Assembly: GCA_007693965.1 (NCBI GenBank)
Contig: RECQ01000032.1
Span: 1-64,000, forward strand
Direction: 5' to 3'
Origin: Phycisphaeraceae bacterium
GTDB lineage: Bacteria > Planctomycetota > Phycisphaerae > Phycisphaerales > UBA1924
DNA length: 64,000 bases
Shown here: one piece after another, positions 23,842 to 32,893 of the stretch
Position numbering within the stretch: position 1 is the stretch's first letter
Layout: every line of letters begins with the position of its first letter
Program-made: the position numbers and the translations under genes
Notes under the pieces: model-generated
Told to the model about the DNA's origin: nothing
Seen by the model: only the letters and a program-made list of their open reading frames with translations
The model's database searches: none

Positions 23842-24915
23842 ATGCTGCGAGTGCTCGTTGTTGATGACTCCGCCTTTATGCGCAAGGCGCTGGTTCGCAT
23901 GATCGAATCGGACTCCGATCTCAAAGTGATCGGCCAGGGGCGCAATGGGGAAGATGCGGTGAAGCTCGCGGCGGAACTGAAGCCGGATGTGATCACCATG
24001 GACATCGAGATGCCGGTGATGGATGGCCTGACGGCCCTCACCCGCATCATGGCCGAGACCCCGACGCCGGTCCTGATGTGCTCCAGCCTGACGACGCAGG
24101 GCAGCCGCGATGCGCTGAAGGCCCTGCGCCTCGGAGCGCTTGATTTCATCGCCAAGGACGCCAGTTATGTGAGCATTCACATCGATGCGATCCGCGATGA
24201 CCTGATCGGCAAGATCAAGGCGGTCGGGCGCCAGAAGTTGAAGCCGACTCCGAAAGGCCCTGCTTTTGAGGCGCCGGAGAAGACGATCGCGGGCTTCGCG
24301 CCGGATCAATTCGAACTGATCCTGATCGGTTCGTCGACGGGCGGGCCGCCGGTGCTCGAGCATATTCTGTCCAACCTTCCTCCCGACATGGCGGCGCCGA
24401 TCGTGGTGGCGCAGCACATGCCGAACATTTTCACCAAGTCGATGTCCGAGCGTCTGGACTCGCTGTGCGCGGTGACGGTCGTGCATGGTGAGCACGGAAT
24501 GCCGCTGTATCCGGGGACCGTCTACATCGGGCAGGGGGGCAAGCACGTGCACGTGGCGCGTACGCCGGGGGGGCGCTGGTCGCTTCAGATTGATGATGAG
24601 CCAGCGGGCGCTCTCTACAAACCGAGCGTGGATGAGCTGTTCCGCTCCGGGGCCAGAACGGCGGGGGCACGATGCCTGGCCATCGTGCTGACCGGCATGG
24701 GGGCCGACGGGCTGCTCGGCGCCCGCGAGCTCAAGGCCAAGGGCGGGATCGTGCTGGCCCAGGACGAGGCGACGAGCGTCGTCTATGGGATGCCCCGCGC
24801 GGTGGCCAGGGAGGGGCTGGCCGATGCGAGTCTGCCTCCGACCGGCATCATCACGCACCTGACGGCGCTTCGCGGCGCTCCGGCGTCCGGCGCGCCGATG
24901 CGGACCTCGGCGTGA
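23842..24915 (+). CDS. cheB: Chemotaxis protein-glutamate methylesterase
   Basis: 357 aa. CheB removes methyl groups from chemoreceptors (and deamidates Gln) when phosphorylated by CheA. The receiver domain is residues 1-120: Asp pair VVDDS, phosphorylated Asp54 in ITMDIEMPVMDG, Lys105 in DFIAKDA. The methylesterase domain is about 165-350, with the catalytic triad visible: Ser165 in IGSSTGGPP, His192 in AQHMP, Asp289 in TGMGADG. ATG 23842 follows GGAGAAGTG. First gene of the che cluster; 154 bp to cheW. Confidence 0.96.
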   Translation: MLRVLVVDDSAFMRKALVRMIESDSDLKVIGQGRNGEDAVKLAAELKPDVITMDIEMPVMDGLTALTRIMAETPTPVLMCSSLTTQGSRDALKALRLGALDFIAKDASYVSIHIDAIRDDLIGKIKAVGRQKLKPTPKGPAFEAPEKTIAGFAPDQFELILIGSSTGGPPVLEHILSNLPPDMAAPIVVAQHMPNIFTKSMSERLDSLCAVTVVHGEHGMPLYPGTVYIGQGGKHVHVARTPGGRWSLQIDDEPAGALYKPSVDELFRSGARTAGARCLAIVLTGMGADGLLGARELKAKGGIVLAQDEATSVVYGMPRAVAREGLADASLPPTGIITHLTALRGAPASGAPMRTSA

Positions 24916-25069
24916 GTCGACTGCCCATTTGGGGGGATTCTCCCTGCTTGGGGCGGATGACCTGTTGAGTCGCTTCTCGCCATCGCCGATAGCTCGCGGA
25001 GCCGGAGGCGCGCATCCGTCGGGATGAGGCGGGGGCGTCAGTGCTGGCCTTGTGCAGGAGCGATAAGAC

Positions 25070-25591
25070 ATGGAAAGCGCATCAGCGACACTCGACCAGT
25101 TGACGACGGGCGACACCGGCGCCGAGCGGGACCAGCTTCAGCTTGTCACGTTCGAGGTCGGCAAGGAAGAATTCGCCATTGACATTCTCTCCGTTCAGGA
25201 GATCAACCGGATGATGGACCTCACCCGCGTGCCGCAGAGCCCGCCGGAGGTTGAGGGCGTCATCAATCTGCGCGGGCGGATCATTCCCGTGATCGATCTG
25301 CGCAAGCGGTTCAACATGGATAGGGGCGAGCGGGACCAGCACAGCCGCATCGTGGTTGTCGAGGTGAAGGGGCGTGTGCTCGGGTTCATTGTGGACCGTG
25401 TGCACGAAGTCCTGCGGATCGATCGCAAGATCGTGGATGCGCCTCCGAGCATGGTCTCGTCTGTGGACTCCGACTTCATCGCCGGCGTGGGCAAGCTTCC
25501 CGACCGCCTGCTGATTCTTCTCGACCTCGACAAGCTCTTCGCGAGCGAGGTGCTCGGCGCTGCGGACATCGCCATGCAGCGCGCCTCGTGA
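25070..25591 (+). CDS. cheW: Chemotaxis coupling protein
   Basis: 173 aa. CheW links receptors to CheA. A single CheW domain starts at about residue 22 (LQLVTFEVGKEEFAIDILSV) and includes QEINRMMDLTRVPQSPPEVE, GVINLRGRIIPVIDLRKRF and GFIVDRVHEVLRI. The first 20 residues are an acidic lead. AGGAG lies upstream of ATG 25070. It is followed 68 bp later by cheR. Confidence 0.96.
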   Translation: MESASATLDQLTTGDTGAERDQLQLVTFEVGKEEFAIDILSVQEINRMMDLTRVPQSPPEVEGVINLRGRIIPVIDLRKRFNMDRGERDQHSRIVVVEVKGRVLGFIVDRVHEVLRIDRKIVDAPPSMVSSVDSDFIAGVGKLPDRLLILLDLDKLFASEVLGAADIAMQRAS

Positions 25592-25659
25592 TCTGAACCG
25601 TACGCACACTTCTCAGGATATCGGCTCGGCGCCCGAGACGGCGCCCGGGAGCGCCGCGC

Positions 25660-26526
25660 ATGAGCACCACTGCTGAAAAGCGACATATGTCTGAACCGCA
25701 GTTCAACAGACTGCGCGACATCATCTACGAGCGGAGCGGCATCCACTTCCAGCCGGAGAAGAAGTACGTGCTGGAGTCGCGGCTCGGCCGCCGTCTCGAA
25801 GAGCTCGAGATGGACAACTATGACCAGTACATCTCCTTCCTGACCATGGGACCGTACAAGGACGACGAGTTTCAGGAGATGTTCAACAAGATCACGATCA
25901 ACGAGACCTCATTTTTTCGCAACGAGCCTCAGCTCGATGTCTTTGAGAAGCAGGCGCTTCCCAGGCTGATCGAGGCGCGAGCCACGACCAAGCGTCTGCG
26001 GATCTGGTCCGCGGCGTGCTCCTCGGGCGAAGAGCCCTACACCATCGCCATGATGCTGCACCGCACCCTGGGCGTGCGGTTGCCGGACTGGCACATCGAG
26101 ATTCTCGGCACCGACATCTCGGAGAAGGCGCTCGATATCGCCGCGGAGGCGAAGTACACCTCGTACTCCATCCGCTCGACGCCCGCCCACGTGCTCAGCC
26201 GCTATTTCAAGGTCGACGGTCCGTACCAGGTTCTCGATCCGACCATCAAGTCGATGGTCAACTTCGAGCAGCACAACCTGAAGGATCGTCTCGCGGCGCG
26301 CAGGCATGGCACGTGGGACGTGATCTTCTGCCGCAACGTGATGATCTACTTCGATGAAAAAATGAAAGAGCAGGTCGTGCGCATGTTCGGTGATCAGCTC
26401 GCAGACGATGGCTGGCTCTTCATCGGGCACTCTGAATCGCTGCGTGGACTGAACCTTCCGTTCGAGTCGGCGCCCTTCCCGCAGGGATTCTGTTACCAGA
26501 AGATCGGCGTTCAGACCGCTCAGTGA
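25660..26526 (+). CDS. cheR: Chemoreceptor glutamate methyltransferase
   Basis: 288 aa. CheR methylates receptor glutamates with AdoMet during adaptation. An N-terminal helical domain (FNRLRDIIYERSGIHFQPEK) contacts the receptor; the methyltransferase domain contains KITINETSFFRNEPQ, RIWSAACSSGEEPYTIAM (AdoMet site), ILGTDISEKALDIA and FCRNVMIYFD. The C-terminal FIGHSESL is typical. It lies between cheW and cheA, 39 bp before the latter. Confidence 0.97.
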   Translation: MSTTAEKRHMSEPQFNRLRDIIYERSGIHFQPEKKYVLESRLGRRLEELEMDNYDQYISFLTMGPYKDDEFQEMFNKITINETSFFRNEPQLDVFEKQALPRLIEARATTKRLRIWSAACSSGEEPYTIAMMLHRTLGVRLPDWHIEILGTDISEKALDIAAEAKYTSYSIRSTPAHVLSRYFKVDGPYQVLDPTIKSMVNFEQHNLKDRLAARRHGTWDVIFCRNVMIYFDEKMKEQVVRMFGDQLADDGWLFIGHSESLRGLNLPFESAPFPQGFCYQKIGVQTAQ

Positions 26527-26565
26527 ACACGGGCGCCGGCCCGCAGCGAGCATGGAGAGACGACG

Positions 26566-28893
26566 TTGAGCATGTTCGACCCAGAAATCCTGCAGGACTT
26601 TCTCACCGAATGCGGCGAACTGCTCGAGCAACTCGATTCGGAGCTGGTGGCTCTCGAATCCACACCCCAGGATCCGGAGCTGCTCAACAAGGTCTTCCGC
26701 GCCCTGCACACCATCAAGGGAAGCGGGTCGTTCCTGGCGCTCACGAATCTTGTGGGTATTGCACACGCTGCGGAGGAGGCGCTCAACGCCGCCCGCCGCG
26801 GCGACGTCGTGATCGATCGCTCGGTGATGGACCTGCTGCTCGAGGCGGTGGATCTGCTCCGCAAACAGTTTGTCGAACTGGAGGCGGGGACGCCCCTCAC
26901 AGCGCCGCGGCAGGAGCTGGTCGATGCGCTGACGCGCGTCGGCGCGGGCGACAAGGTCGCCGCCGCGTCGGCAGCCGGAGGCGCTGATCCAACCGCGCCT
27001 GCGCAAAGCGCGTCCCTGGCTGAAGCGGCAAGTCCCGTCGCCGCTGAGGGGGATGAATTCACCCTCCCGGAGAGCAAAGCCGACCTGCTCGAGTTCATGG
27101 TCGCGGATCTGGACGAAACTCTCGCACGGCTGGATGCGCAGATCGATGCGCTGCGCAGCGAGACGGAACGAGACACGATTTCCGGCGAGATCTCGCACAT
27201 CTGTGAATCGCTGGCCCGCAGCGTCGAGTTCTTCGAGTTCTCGCCGATGAGCGCGCTGGTGAGCGTGCTGGAGATTTCCTCTGAGCGGCTCGGCCAGCTC
27301 GACGACGACTGCCTTGATCAGGTCACGCCGCGGTTGAAAGCGGTCGTGGAGCTTCTTCGTCGCCAGACGGAGGGTCTGCGCCACCGGCGTCTTCTCCCAT
27401 GTGACGCGAGTGAGCTGGGCGGGCGCGTGGTGGACCTGGTGCTCGGCCACGCGATCGACGAGGCGGCCCATCTCGGGAAAGACGCCGACATCGACACGGT
27501 GCTCAGGATCGACGGCGTCGTCATGGCGTGGTCCGGCGCCGGCTCGGGGGACGCATCGGACCCGGTGGAAGACGAGTTGGGACTTCAGACTTCGATGATC
27601 GAGGAGAAGGCGCCGGCGATGGAGAGCGCTGCCGGCGTCGGCGGCTCGGCTGAGCCCGGCCCTGAAGGCTCCGGCGGCCCGACGCGCATCGAGCAGACGA
27701 TCCGCGTTGAAGTGTCGCGGCTGGAGTCGCTGCTGAACCTCGTGGGCGAGCTGGTGCTGCAGAAGAATCGCGTGGGCGCCATGGCGCGGCACATCGTGCG
27801 TGAGGATCTGGTGACGCAGGATCTCCGCGAAGCGGTGGCGCAGTCGAGCAGCGATCTGGATCGGGTCACCAGCGACATCCAGGTCGCCGTGATGCGCACG
27901 CGCATGCAGTCGCTGGACAAGCTGTTCGGGAAATACCCGCGCCTGATCCGGGACCTCTCGCGGAAGACCGACAAGAAGATCAACCTGGTGATCGAGGGCG
28001 GCGACACCGAAGTGGACAAGTCGGTGATCGAGGAGCTGGGCGATCCGCTGGTGCACCTGCTGCGCAACTCCGCCGACCACGGCGTCGAGCCTCCCGCCGA
28101 TCGCGCTGCGGCGGGCAAGAGCGAGACCGGCACGATCAAATTGAAGGCGTCGCAGCAGGGCGATCACGTTCTGGTGCAGATCATCGACGACGGTCGCGGC
28201 CTCGATCGCGACAAGCTCATCGCCAAGGCCATTGAGAAGGGTCTGATCAGCGAGGACGAGGGGGCGTCGATGAGCGATCGCGACGCGCACCGGCTCATTT
28301 TCCTGCCGGGCTTCTCCACCGCCGCCGAGGTATCGGACCTGTCCGGCCGCGGTGTGGGCATGGATGTGGTGAGAACCAATATCGAGAAGCTCAAGGGCGC
28401 CATCGACCTTGAGTCTGCGCCGGGCATGGGCACAACCCTTTCAATCCGCATTCCCCTCACGGTGGCGATCATGCCGGCCATGATGGTGGGGGTGGGGTCC
28501 GAGCTTTACGCCGTTCCGCTGACCAACATCCTTGAGATTGTCCGCCCGGAAGCCGATCTTGTGAGCACGATCAATGGTCGGCGCGTGATGCGGCTTCGCG
28601 ACACCGTGTTGCCGCTTGTGAGCATGAGCGAGCTGTTCGAGCAGGCTCAGGACAATCGTGAGGTGGAGCAGTTCGCCGTCGTCGTTGAGTTGAATGAGCA
28701 GCGGGCGGGGTTGATGGTCTCGAGGCTGATTGGTCAGCAGGAGATCGTGATCAAGCCGCTGGACGGAATTCTGGCGGACTCCGGCGCCGTGAGCGGAGCC
28801 ACGGTTCGGGATGATGGGGGCGTCAGTCTGATCGTGGACATCGCCCGGGTTATCAGGACAGCGCAGGAAGTCAAGGCGGCGATGGCGGCGTGA
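26566..28893 (+). CDS. cheA: Chemotaxis histidine kinase, with a degenerate second HPt-like domain
   Basis: 775 aa. The P1 domain (about 1-110) has phosphorylated His48 in FRALHTIKGSGSF. A second helical region (about 167-275) has the HPt layout, but the motif after the equivalent His211 is HICES instead of HxxKG. P3 dimerisation (about 380-450) contains LESLLNLVGELVLQKNRV. The P4 ATPase has the N box ELGDPLVHLLRNSADHG, G1 IDDGRGLD and G2 DLSGRGVGMDVV. The P5 CheW-like domain occupies the last 150 residues. TTG 26566 has GGAGAGA 8 nt upstream; ATG 26572 is the alternative. It phosphorylates the CheY and CheB encoded nearby. Confidence 0.95.
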   Translation: MSMFDPEILQDFLTECGELLEQLDSELVALESTPQDPELLNKVFRALHTIKGSGSFLALTNLVGIAHAAEEALNAARRGDVVIDRSVMDLLLEAVDLLRKQFVELEAGTPLTAPRQELVDALTRVGAGDKVAAASAAGGADPTAPAQSASLAEAASPVAAEGDEFTLPESKADLLEFMVADLDETLARLDAQIDALRSETERDTISGEISHICESLARSVEFFEFSPMSALVSVLEISSERLGQLDDDCLDQVTPRLKAVVELLRRQTEGLRHRRLLPCDASELGGRVVDLVLGHAIDEAAHLGKDADIDTVLRIDGVVMAWSGAGSGDASDPVEDELGLQTSMIEEKAPAMESAAGVGGSAEPGPEGSGGPTRIEQTIRVEVSRLESLLNLVGELVLQKNRVGAMARHIVREDLVTQDLREAVAQSSSDLDRVTSDIQVAVMRTRMQSLDKLFGKYPRLIRDLSRKTDKKINLVIEGGDTEVDKSVIEELGDPLVHLLRNSADHGVEPPADRAAAGKSETGTIKLKASQQGDHVLVQIIDDGRGLDRDKLIAKAIEKGLISEDEGASMSDRDAHRLIFLPGFSTAAEVSDLSGRGVGMDVVRTNIEKLKGAIDLESAPGMGTTLSIRIPLTVAIMPAMMVGVGSELYAVPLTNILEIVRPEADLVSTINGRRVMRLRDTVLPLVSMSELFEQAQDNREVEQFAVVVELNEQRAGLMVSRLIGQQEIVIKPLDGILADSGAVSGATVRDDGGVSLIVDIARVIRTAQEVKAAMAA

Positions 28894-28926
28894 GCCCGGG
28901 TCGCGATTCAAGGAGCATAGAAAGTC

Positions 28927-29427
28927 ATGGACGCAGGATACATCACACCATTCATGCAGAGCACCCAGAATGTCTTCGCGACGATGCTGCAGCTCCAGGT
29001 GCAGATCGGCGAGCCACGGGTGAAGACCGACCGCGCCGCCAGTTACGACATTTCAGGCATCATCGGGATGAGCGGAGATGTGACCGGCTCCGTCGTTCTC
29101 AGCTTTCCGACCGAAACCGCCGAGCGCGTCGTCTCGCTCTTTACGGGCGAGGAGATCACCAAGGCGCACGATGACTTCGCCGACGCCGTGGGCGAGCTGG
29201 TGAACATGATCGCGGGCGGCGCCAAAGGCCGCTTCAAGGATCGCAAGGTCAGCATTTCGTGCCCGAGCGTGGTGGTCGGCAAGGACCATGTCGTGTCCAC
29301 ACAGAAGGACGTTCCCTGCATCGCGATCCCGTGCGAGACGGATTGCGGTCAGTTCGTGATCGAGATCAGCATTCAGGACCGCAAGCCGAACGAAACGGCC
29401 GACGCCGCCGCAGCAGCGTCCGCGTAA
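28927..29427 (+). CDS. cheX: CheY-P phosphatase CheX
   Basis: 166 aa. CheX dephosphorylates CheY-P. The family motif is present as DAVGELVNMIAGGAKGRF, which contains the catalytic Glu-x-x-Asn pair. The preceding SGIIGMSGDVTGSVVLSFP and the following FVIEISI fit the CheX/CheC-like fold. The C-terminus is an Ala-rich tail. It lies between cheA and cheY (33 bp and 56 bp gaps), which supports the role. No cheZ is present in the cluster. Confidence 0.9.
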   Translation: MDAGYITPFMQSTQNVFATMLQLQVQIGEPRVKTDRAASYDISGIIGMSGDVTGSVVLSFPTETAERVVSLFTGEEITKAHDDFADAVGELVNMIAGGAKGRFKDRKVSISCPSVVVGKDHVVSTQKDVPCIAIPCETDCGQFVIEISIQDRKPNETADAAAAASA

Positions 29428-29483
29428 ACGGGTGCGCAGTCACACCCTTCGCAGACGAATCGGGAACACGAGGAAGCAGCGCC

Positions 29484-29855
29484 ATGAAGATTCTACTTGT
29501 TGATGACTCTAAGACGATGCGGAACATTCAGAAATCCGTGCTGACCCAGATGGGTCATACGCAGATCGAGGAGGCCTGCGACGGCCAGGACGCGCTCAGC
29601 AAGGTCGGCGCGTTCCAGCCCGAGCTTCTCCTGGTCGACTGGAACATGCCGAACATGGACGGACTCAGTTTCGTCAAGGCGTTCCGCCAGCAGGACAAGA
29701 CCACGCCGATCATCATGGTCACCACCGAGAGCGAGCGCGCCCGCGTGGTCGAGGCCATCAAGGCCGGTGTGAACAATTACGTCGTCAAGCCCTTCACGCC
29801 TGACATTCTGAATCAGCGCATTACAGAAACGATGTCGAAGCTGGCGACAGTCTGA
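29484..29855 (+). CDS. cheY: Single-domain response regulator (CheY)
   Basis: 123 aa, receiver domain only. Acidic pair in ILLVDDSKTMRNIQKSVL, phosphorylated Asp52 in LLVDWNMPNMDGLSF, Thr-Thr in IIMVTTESERARVVEAIKAG, Lys in NNYVVKPFTPDIL. ATG 29484 has GAGGAAG upstream; the in-frame extension to 29259 overlaps cheX and is not real. The output is presumably a flagellar motor or another target encoded elsewhere. Confidence 0.95.
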   Translation: MKILLVDDSKTMRNIQKSVLTQMGHTQIEEACDGQDALSKVGAFQPELLLVDWNMPNMDGLSFVKAFRQQDKTTPIIMVTTESERARVVEAIKAGVNNYVVKPFTPDILNQRITETMSKLATV

Positions 29856-29906
29856 TCGCGCAGTGGGGGACACAGCTTTCGTCCTGAGCGGGCGGAAGGG
29901 GGCCGT

Positions 29907-31394
29907 ATGGCCGGGGATGCCGTTGACAAGTCGATTCATGTTGAGTTGCCCAGCGACGCCATGAGCGCGACGATTGTGATCGAGCCGGGGCTCGATCCTG
30001 CGCTCGTGACCGTCGAGGTCTGCGAGGCCGTGCTCAGCGACCGCAAGGTCGTCATCACCGGCGAGGTGAAGAAGGCGATCGTCTCGCTCGTCAAGGCCTA
30101 TACCGACAATCCCGAGGTTGAGGCCCGCAGCCAGGTCGCGACGGGCTCGGCGCCGGTCCACGGCGAGGACGAGCGGATTGAATTCGAGGCGGGGCTCGTG
30201 CCCTTGGAGGATGACTCCGAGGCCTCCACCGTCAGCCATTACGACCGCTCCTCATTCAAGACCGTCTCCAGCGGCCAGAGGCTCGGTAAGTTGATCCCGG
30301 CGACGGAGGGGTCGGACGGTCAGACCGTGCTGGGCAAGGTGCTGAGCGCCAAGGCCGGGCGATCGCTCGGGCTTCGCACCGAGGAGAGCGTCACTCTTTC
30401 GGGCGACGGCGTGATTGTCGCCAACGTGGATGGGTTGCTGTGCTATCGCGACAACCTGCTTCGCATCCTCACGATTCTTGAGGTGCCGGAATACGTCGAC
30501 TTCTCAACGGGCAACATCGATTTCGGCGGCGACGTCGAGATCCGTCGCGGCGTGCGCGATTGTTTCATCGTCACCGCGACCGGCTCGATCACGGTTCGGG
30601 GCCTGGTGGAGGCCGCGACCATCCGCGCCGGCCTCGATGTGCGCCTCGAAGGAGGCATGGCGGCGCGGGAGAAGGGCGTCATCGAAGCCGGCCGCGACCT
30701 GCACGCGCGTTATCTCGACAGTGTGAAGGGGACAATCGGACGCAATGTCGAGGTGATGAAGGAGCTGGTGAACAGCAGGCTCAACGTGTGCGGAGAGATG
30801 CGCTCCGGTCGCTGCGCCATCATCGGAGGCCGGCTGGTCGTGAGCGGGGCATGCGATGTCGGCATCGTCGGGGCCGGCGGCGGGAGTCCGACGGAGCTTC
30901 TCGTCGGAAGAATCGCGGAGGTGGACGAGCTTCGAGATGTCTGCCGCAAGCTTCACCCGAAGGTCGAAGCGCGCCTGACCCGGTTCCGCGGCGAATTCGA
31001 GACACTGGTCAACTGCGCCGGAAAACTCTCGCCCTCGCAGGCGGAGCGCATGACGGAGCTTCAGTACGAGGTGGGGACGCTGGAGGGGCTGATTCAGAAG
31101 CTGGAGGAGGCGGGCCAGCGACTCGATGACCTGCAGAACAAGTACGCCGAGGTTGATCTCTCCATCCAGACGCGCGTCCACCAGGGCGCCAAGCTCGTTC
31201 TGCGCGACATGGTAGTCGAGTTCAAGGACGACCTGAAAGGCCCCTTCCGCCTCACGTTGGACAAGCGGGGCGAGCCGGTGATGACCGACCTGATCCGCGA
31301 CACGCCTGTGGAGGTTCGCACCGTCGCTCGGGTCTATCCCTATGTGGAAGACCAAGAGCAGAACGAAGCGGGGCAGTCATCCCGGGCGGCGTGA
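29907..31394 (+). CDS. FapA/DUF342 family protein
   Basis: 495 aa. It resembles the FapA (flagellar assembly protein A, DUF342) family: an N-terminal alpha/beta region, then a right-handed beta-helix-like section with TILEVPEYVDFSTGNIDFGG, VEIRRGVRDCF, VRGLVEAATIRAGLDV, GVIEAGRDLHARYLDSVKGT and VNSRLNVCGEMRSGRCAIIGG. A coiled coil occupies about residues 380-430 (QAERMTELQYEVGTLEGLIQ). In Vibrio FapA tethers a glucose-phosphotransfer protein away from the pole; elsewhere its role is not known. It is 51 bp after cheY, so it is likely part of the che operon. Confidence 0.85.
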   Translation: MAGDAVDKSIHVELPSDAMSATIVIEPGLDPALVTVEVCEAVLSDRKVVITGEVKKAIVSLVKAYTDNPEVEARSQVATGSAPVHGEDERIEFEAGLVPLEDDSEASTVSHYDRSSFKTVSSGQRLGKLIPATEGSDGQTVLGKVLSAKAGRSLGLRTEESVTLSGDGVIVANVDGLLCYRDNLLRILTILEVPEYVDFSTGNIDFGGDVEIRRGVRDCFIVTATGSITVRGLVEAATIRAGLDVRLEGGMAAREKGVIEAGRDLHARYLDSVKGTIGRNVEVMKELVNSRLNVCGEMRSGRCAIIGGRLVVSGACDVGIVGAGGGSPTELLVGRIAEVDELRDVCRKLHPKVEARLTRFRGEFETLVNCAGKLSPSQAERMTELQYEVGTLEGLIQKLEEAGQRLDDLQNKYAEVDLSIQTRVHQGAKLVLRDMVVEFKDDLKGPFRLTLDKRGEPVMTDLIRDTPVEVRTVARVYPYVEDQEQNEAGQSSRAA

Positions 31395-31457
31395 GTTTCA
31401 CGATTCTCTCGGACTCCCTGTGGACAGATCGCGCCCTGCGACGCAACAATCTGCTCC

Positions 31458-32744
31458 ATGAGCAAAGGACACATTTCCGGGATCCGTCTGCATGGCGCCG
31501 TGGCGGCTGCCCTGCTCGCCCTCCTCGGCTGCCTGCTGGCGCCCGTCACCACCCGGGCGATCAGCGATGATGGCGACACATCCGAAGCAGGGGAGTCCGA
31601 CGAGGCGGAGTCTTCGCTGCAGGAGGTCGTCATCGTTCTGCGCGGCGGGCAGCGGATTCGTGGGCTCCTGATCAGCGAGGACGCCAACCAGGTCGTCATT
31701 CGCGTCGCCAGCGTGAACGCCAGCATCTCCCGCGAGGAGATCGAACAGATCATCCCCCAGCGGCCCGCCATCGAGCGTTATCGTGAGATGCGCGCTGTCA
31801 TCGACGACAACGATGTGGACAGGCTGCTCCTGCTCATTGAGTGGCTTCGCGGGCAGGAGCTGCTCAAGGAGGCTCTTGAAGAAGCGCAGCACGTGCTCAG
31901 CGTCGAGCCTCGCAACGGCGAAGCCCTGCGACTGATGGCGCTCATTGAACGTCAGCTCGAGCTGCGTGACTCGATGCGGAGGCCGGAGGACCGTGAGCCG
32001 CGTGAACGTGTCGAACGTCCGCGGCGGCTGGGCGTGGATGAGTTCCCGCTCCTCACGCCGGACCAGGTGAATCTGCTCAAGGTCTATGAGGTGGATCTGA
32101 ACGATCCTCCCAGGATCCTCATCGAGCGCGAGACGGTGAGCGAACTGCTTCAGCAGTACCGGGATCATCCCTCGATCCCGACCTCGCCGGAGGGTCGGGC
32201 CGCGTTTCATCGGCAGTCCGGCGAGGAGATCCTGCGCACCATGTTCGAACTGCAGGCTCGCGATCTGTATCCCAAGGTGAAGGTGCAGGGGCTTCCCAGA
32301 TCACTCCTTAAGTTCCGCAACCAGGTGAACAGCACGTGGCTGGTCAACACCTGCGCCACCACGCGCTGCCACGGCGGCGCCGAGGCGGGTCGCCTGATGC
32401 TCTACAACCGCAATCCGAACTCCGAGGCGAGCATCGCGACCAACTTCCTGATCCTGGAGCGGTTCAAGCTGGCGGATGGCGAGCCGCTGATTAACTATGT
32501 CGAGCCCTCACGGTCGCCGCTGCTGCATATGGGACTTCAGCGGGACAGGGCCATCCGCGAGCATCCCGACGTGCACGGGTGGCGCCCTGCCTTCCGCACG
32601 CCCTCCGATCGGCGTTTCCGGCAGGCGGTGGAGTGGATCCAGTCGATGCATCGGCCCCGGCCTGAGCATCCCATCGAATATGAGCCTCCGAGCACGGAGA
32701 AGGATGGAACCTCGGACAGGGATGGTGCGCAGGACAACCGGTGA
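31458..32744 (+). CDS. Secreted planctomycete-type cytochrome domain protein with CX4CH motif
   Basis: 428 aa. The signal peptide ends near TTRAISDD. Residues about 50-100 form a small beta domain (VVIVLRGGQRIRGLLISEDA, Sm/SH3-like in pattern), followed by helices. The C-terminal third has NTCATTRCHGGAEAG, a CX4CH haem-attachment variant, then SRSPLLHMGL, HPDVHGWRP and FRQAVEWIQSM, a pattern I know from planctomycete-specific cytochrome c-like domains. One haem in the periplasm is the likely reading; covalent attachment through CX4CH is inferred. It is 63 bp after the FapA gene, and the relation to chemotaxis is unclear. Confidence 0.75.
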   Translation: MSKGHISGIRLHGAVAAALLALLGCLLAPVTTRAISDDGDTSEAGESDEAESSLQEVVIVLRGGQRIRGLLISEDANQVVIRVASVNASISREEIEQIIPQRPAIERYREMRAVIDDNDVDRLLLLIEWLRGQELLKEALEEAQHVLSVEPRNGEALRLMALIERQLELRDSMRRPEDREPRERVERPRRLGVDEFPLLTPDQVNLLKVYEVDLNDPPRILIERETVSELLQQYRDHPSIPTSPEGRAAFHRQSGEEILRTMFELQARDLYPKVKVQGLPRSLLKFRNQVNSTWLVNTCATTRCHGGAEAGRLMLYNRNPNSEASIATNFLILERFKLADGEPLINYVEPSRSPLLHMGLQRDRAIREHPDVHGWRPAFRTPSDRRFRQAVEWIQSMHRPRPEHPIEYEPPSTEKDGTSDRDGAQDNR

Positions 32745-32893
32745 CAGCGTCGGCGATGCGTCCAATTCCGGGTTGCTAAACTTCCTGAGCGGGCGCCGCC
32801 GCCGGCCGCGGCCGCTTATCAGCCCCGAAGCCCCCAACGCCCCCGGCGCCGGAGCACCAACCGGCGGTCCGGATCAATCAATCCGAGTGAATT

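Noticed and set aside
25909-28290. 793-codon minus-strand open frame opposite cheR-cheA
   Set aside because: No family motif and a composition typical of antisense translation; cheR and cheA on the plus strand explain the region.
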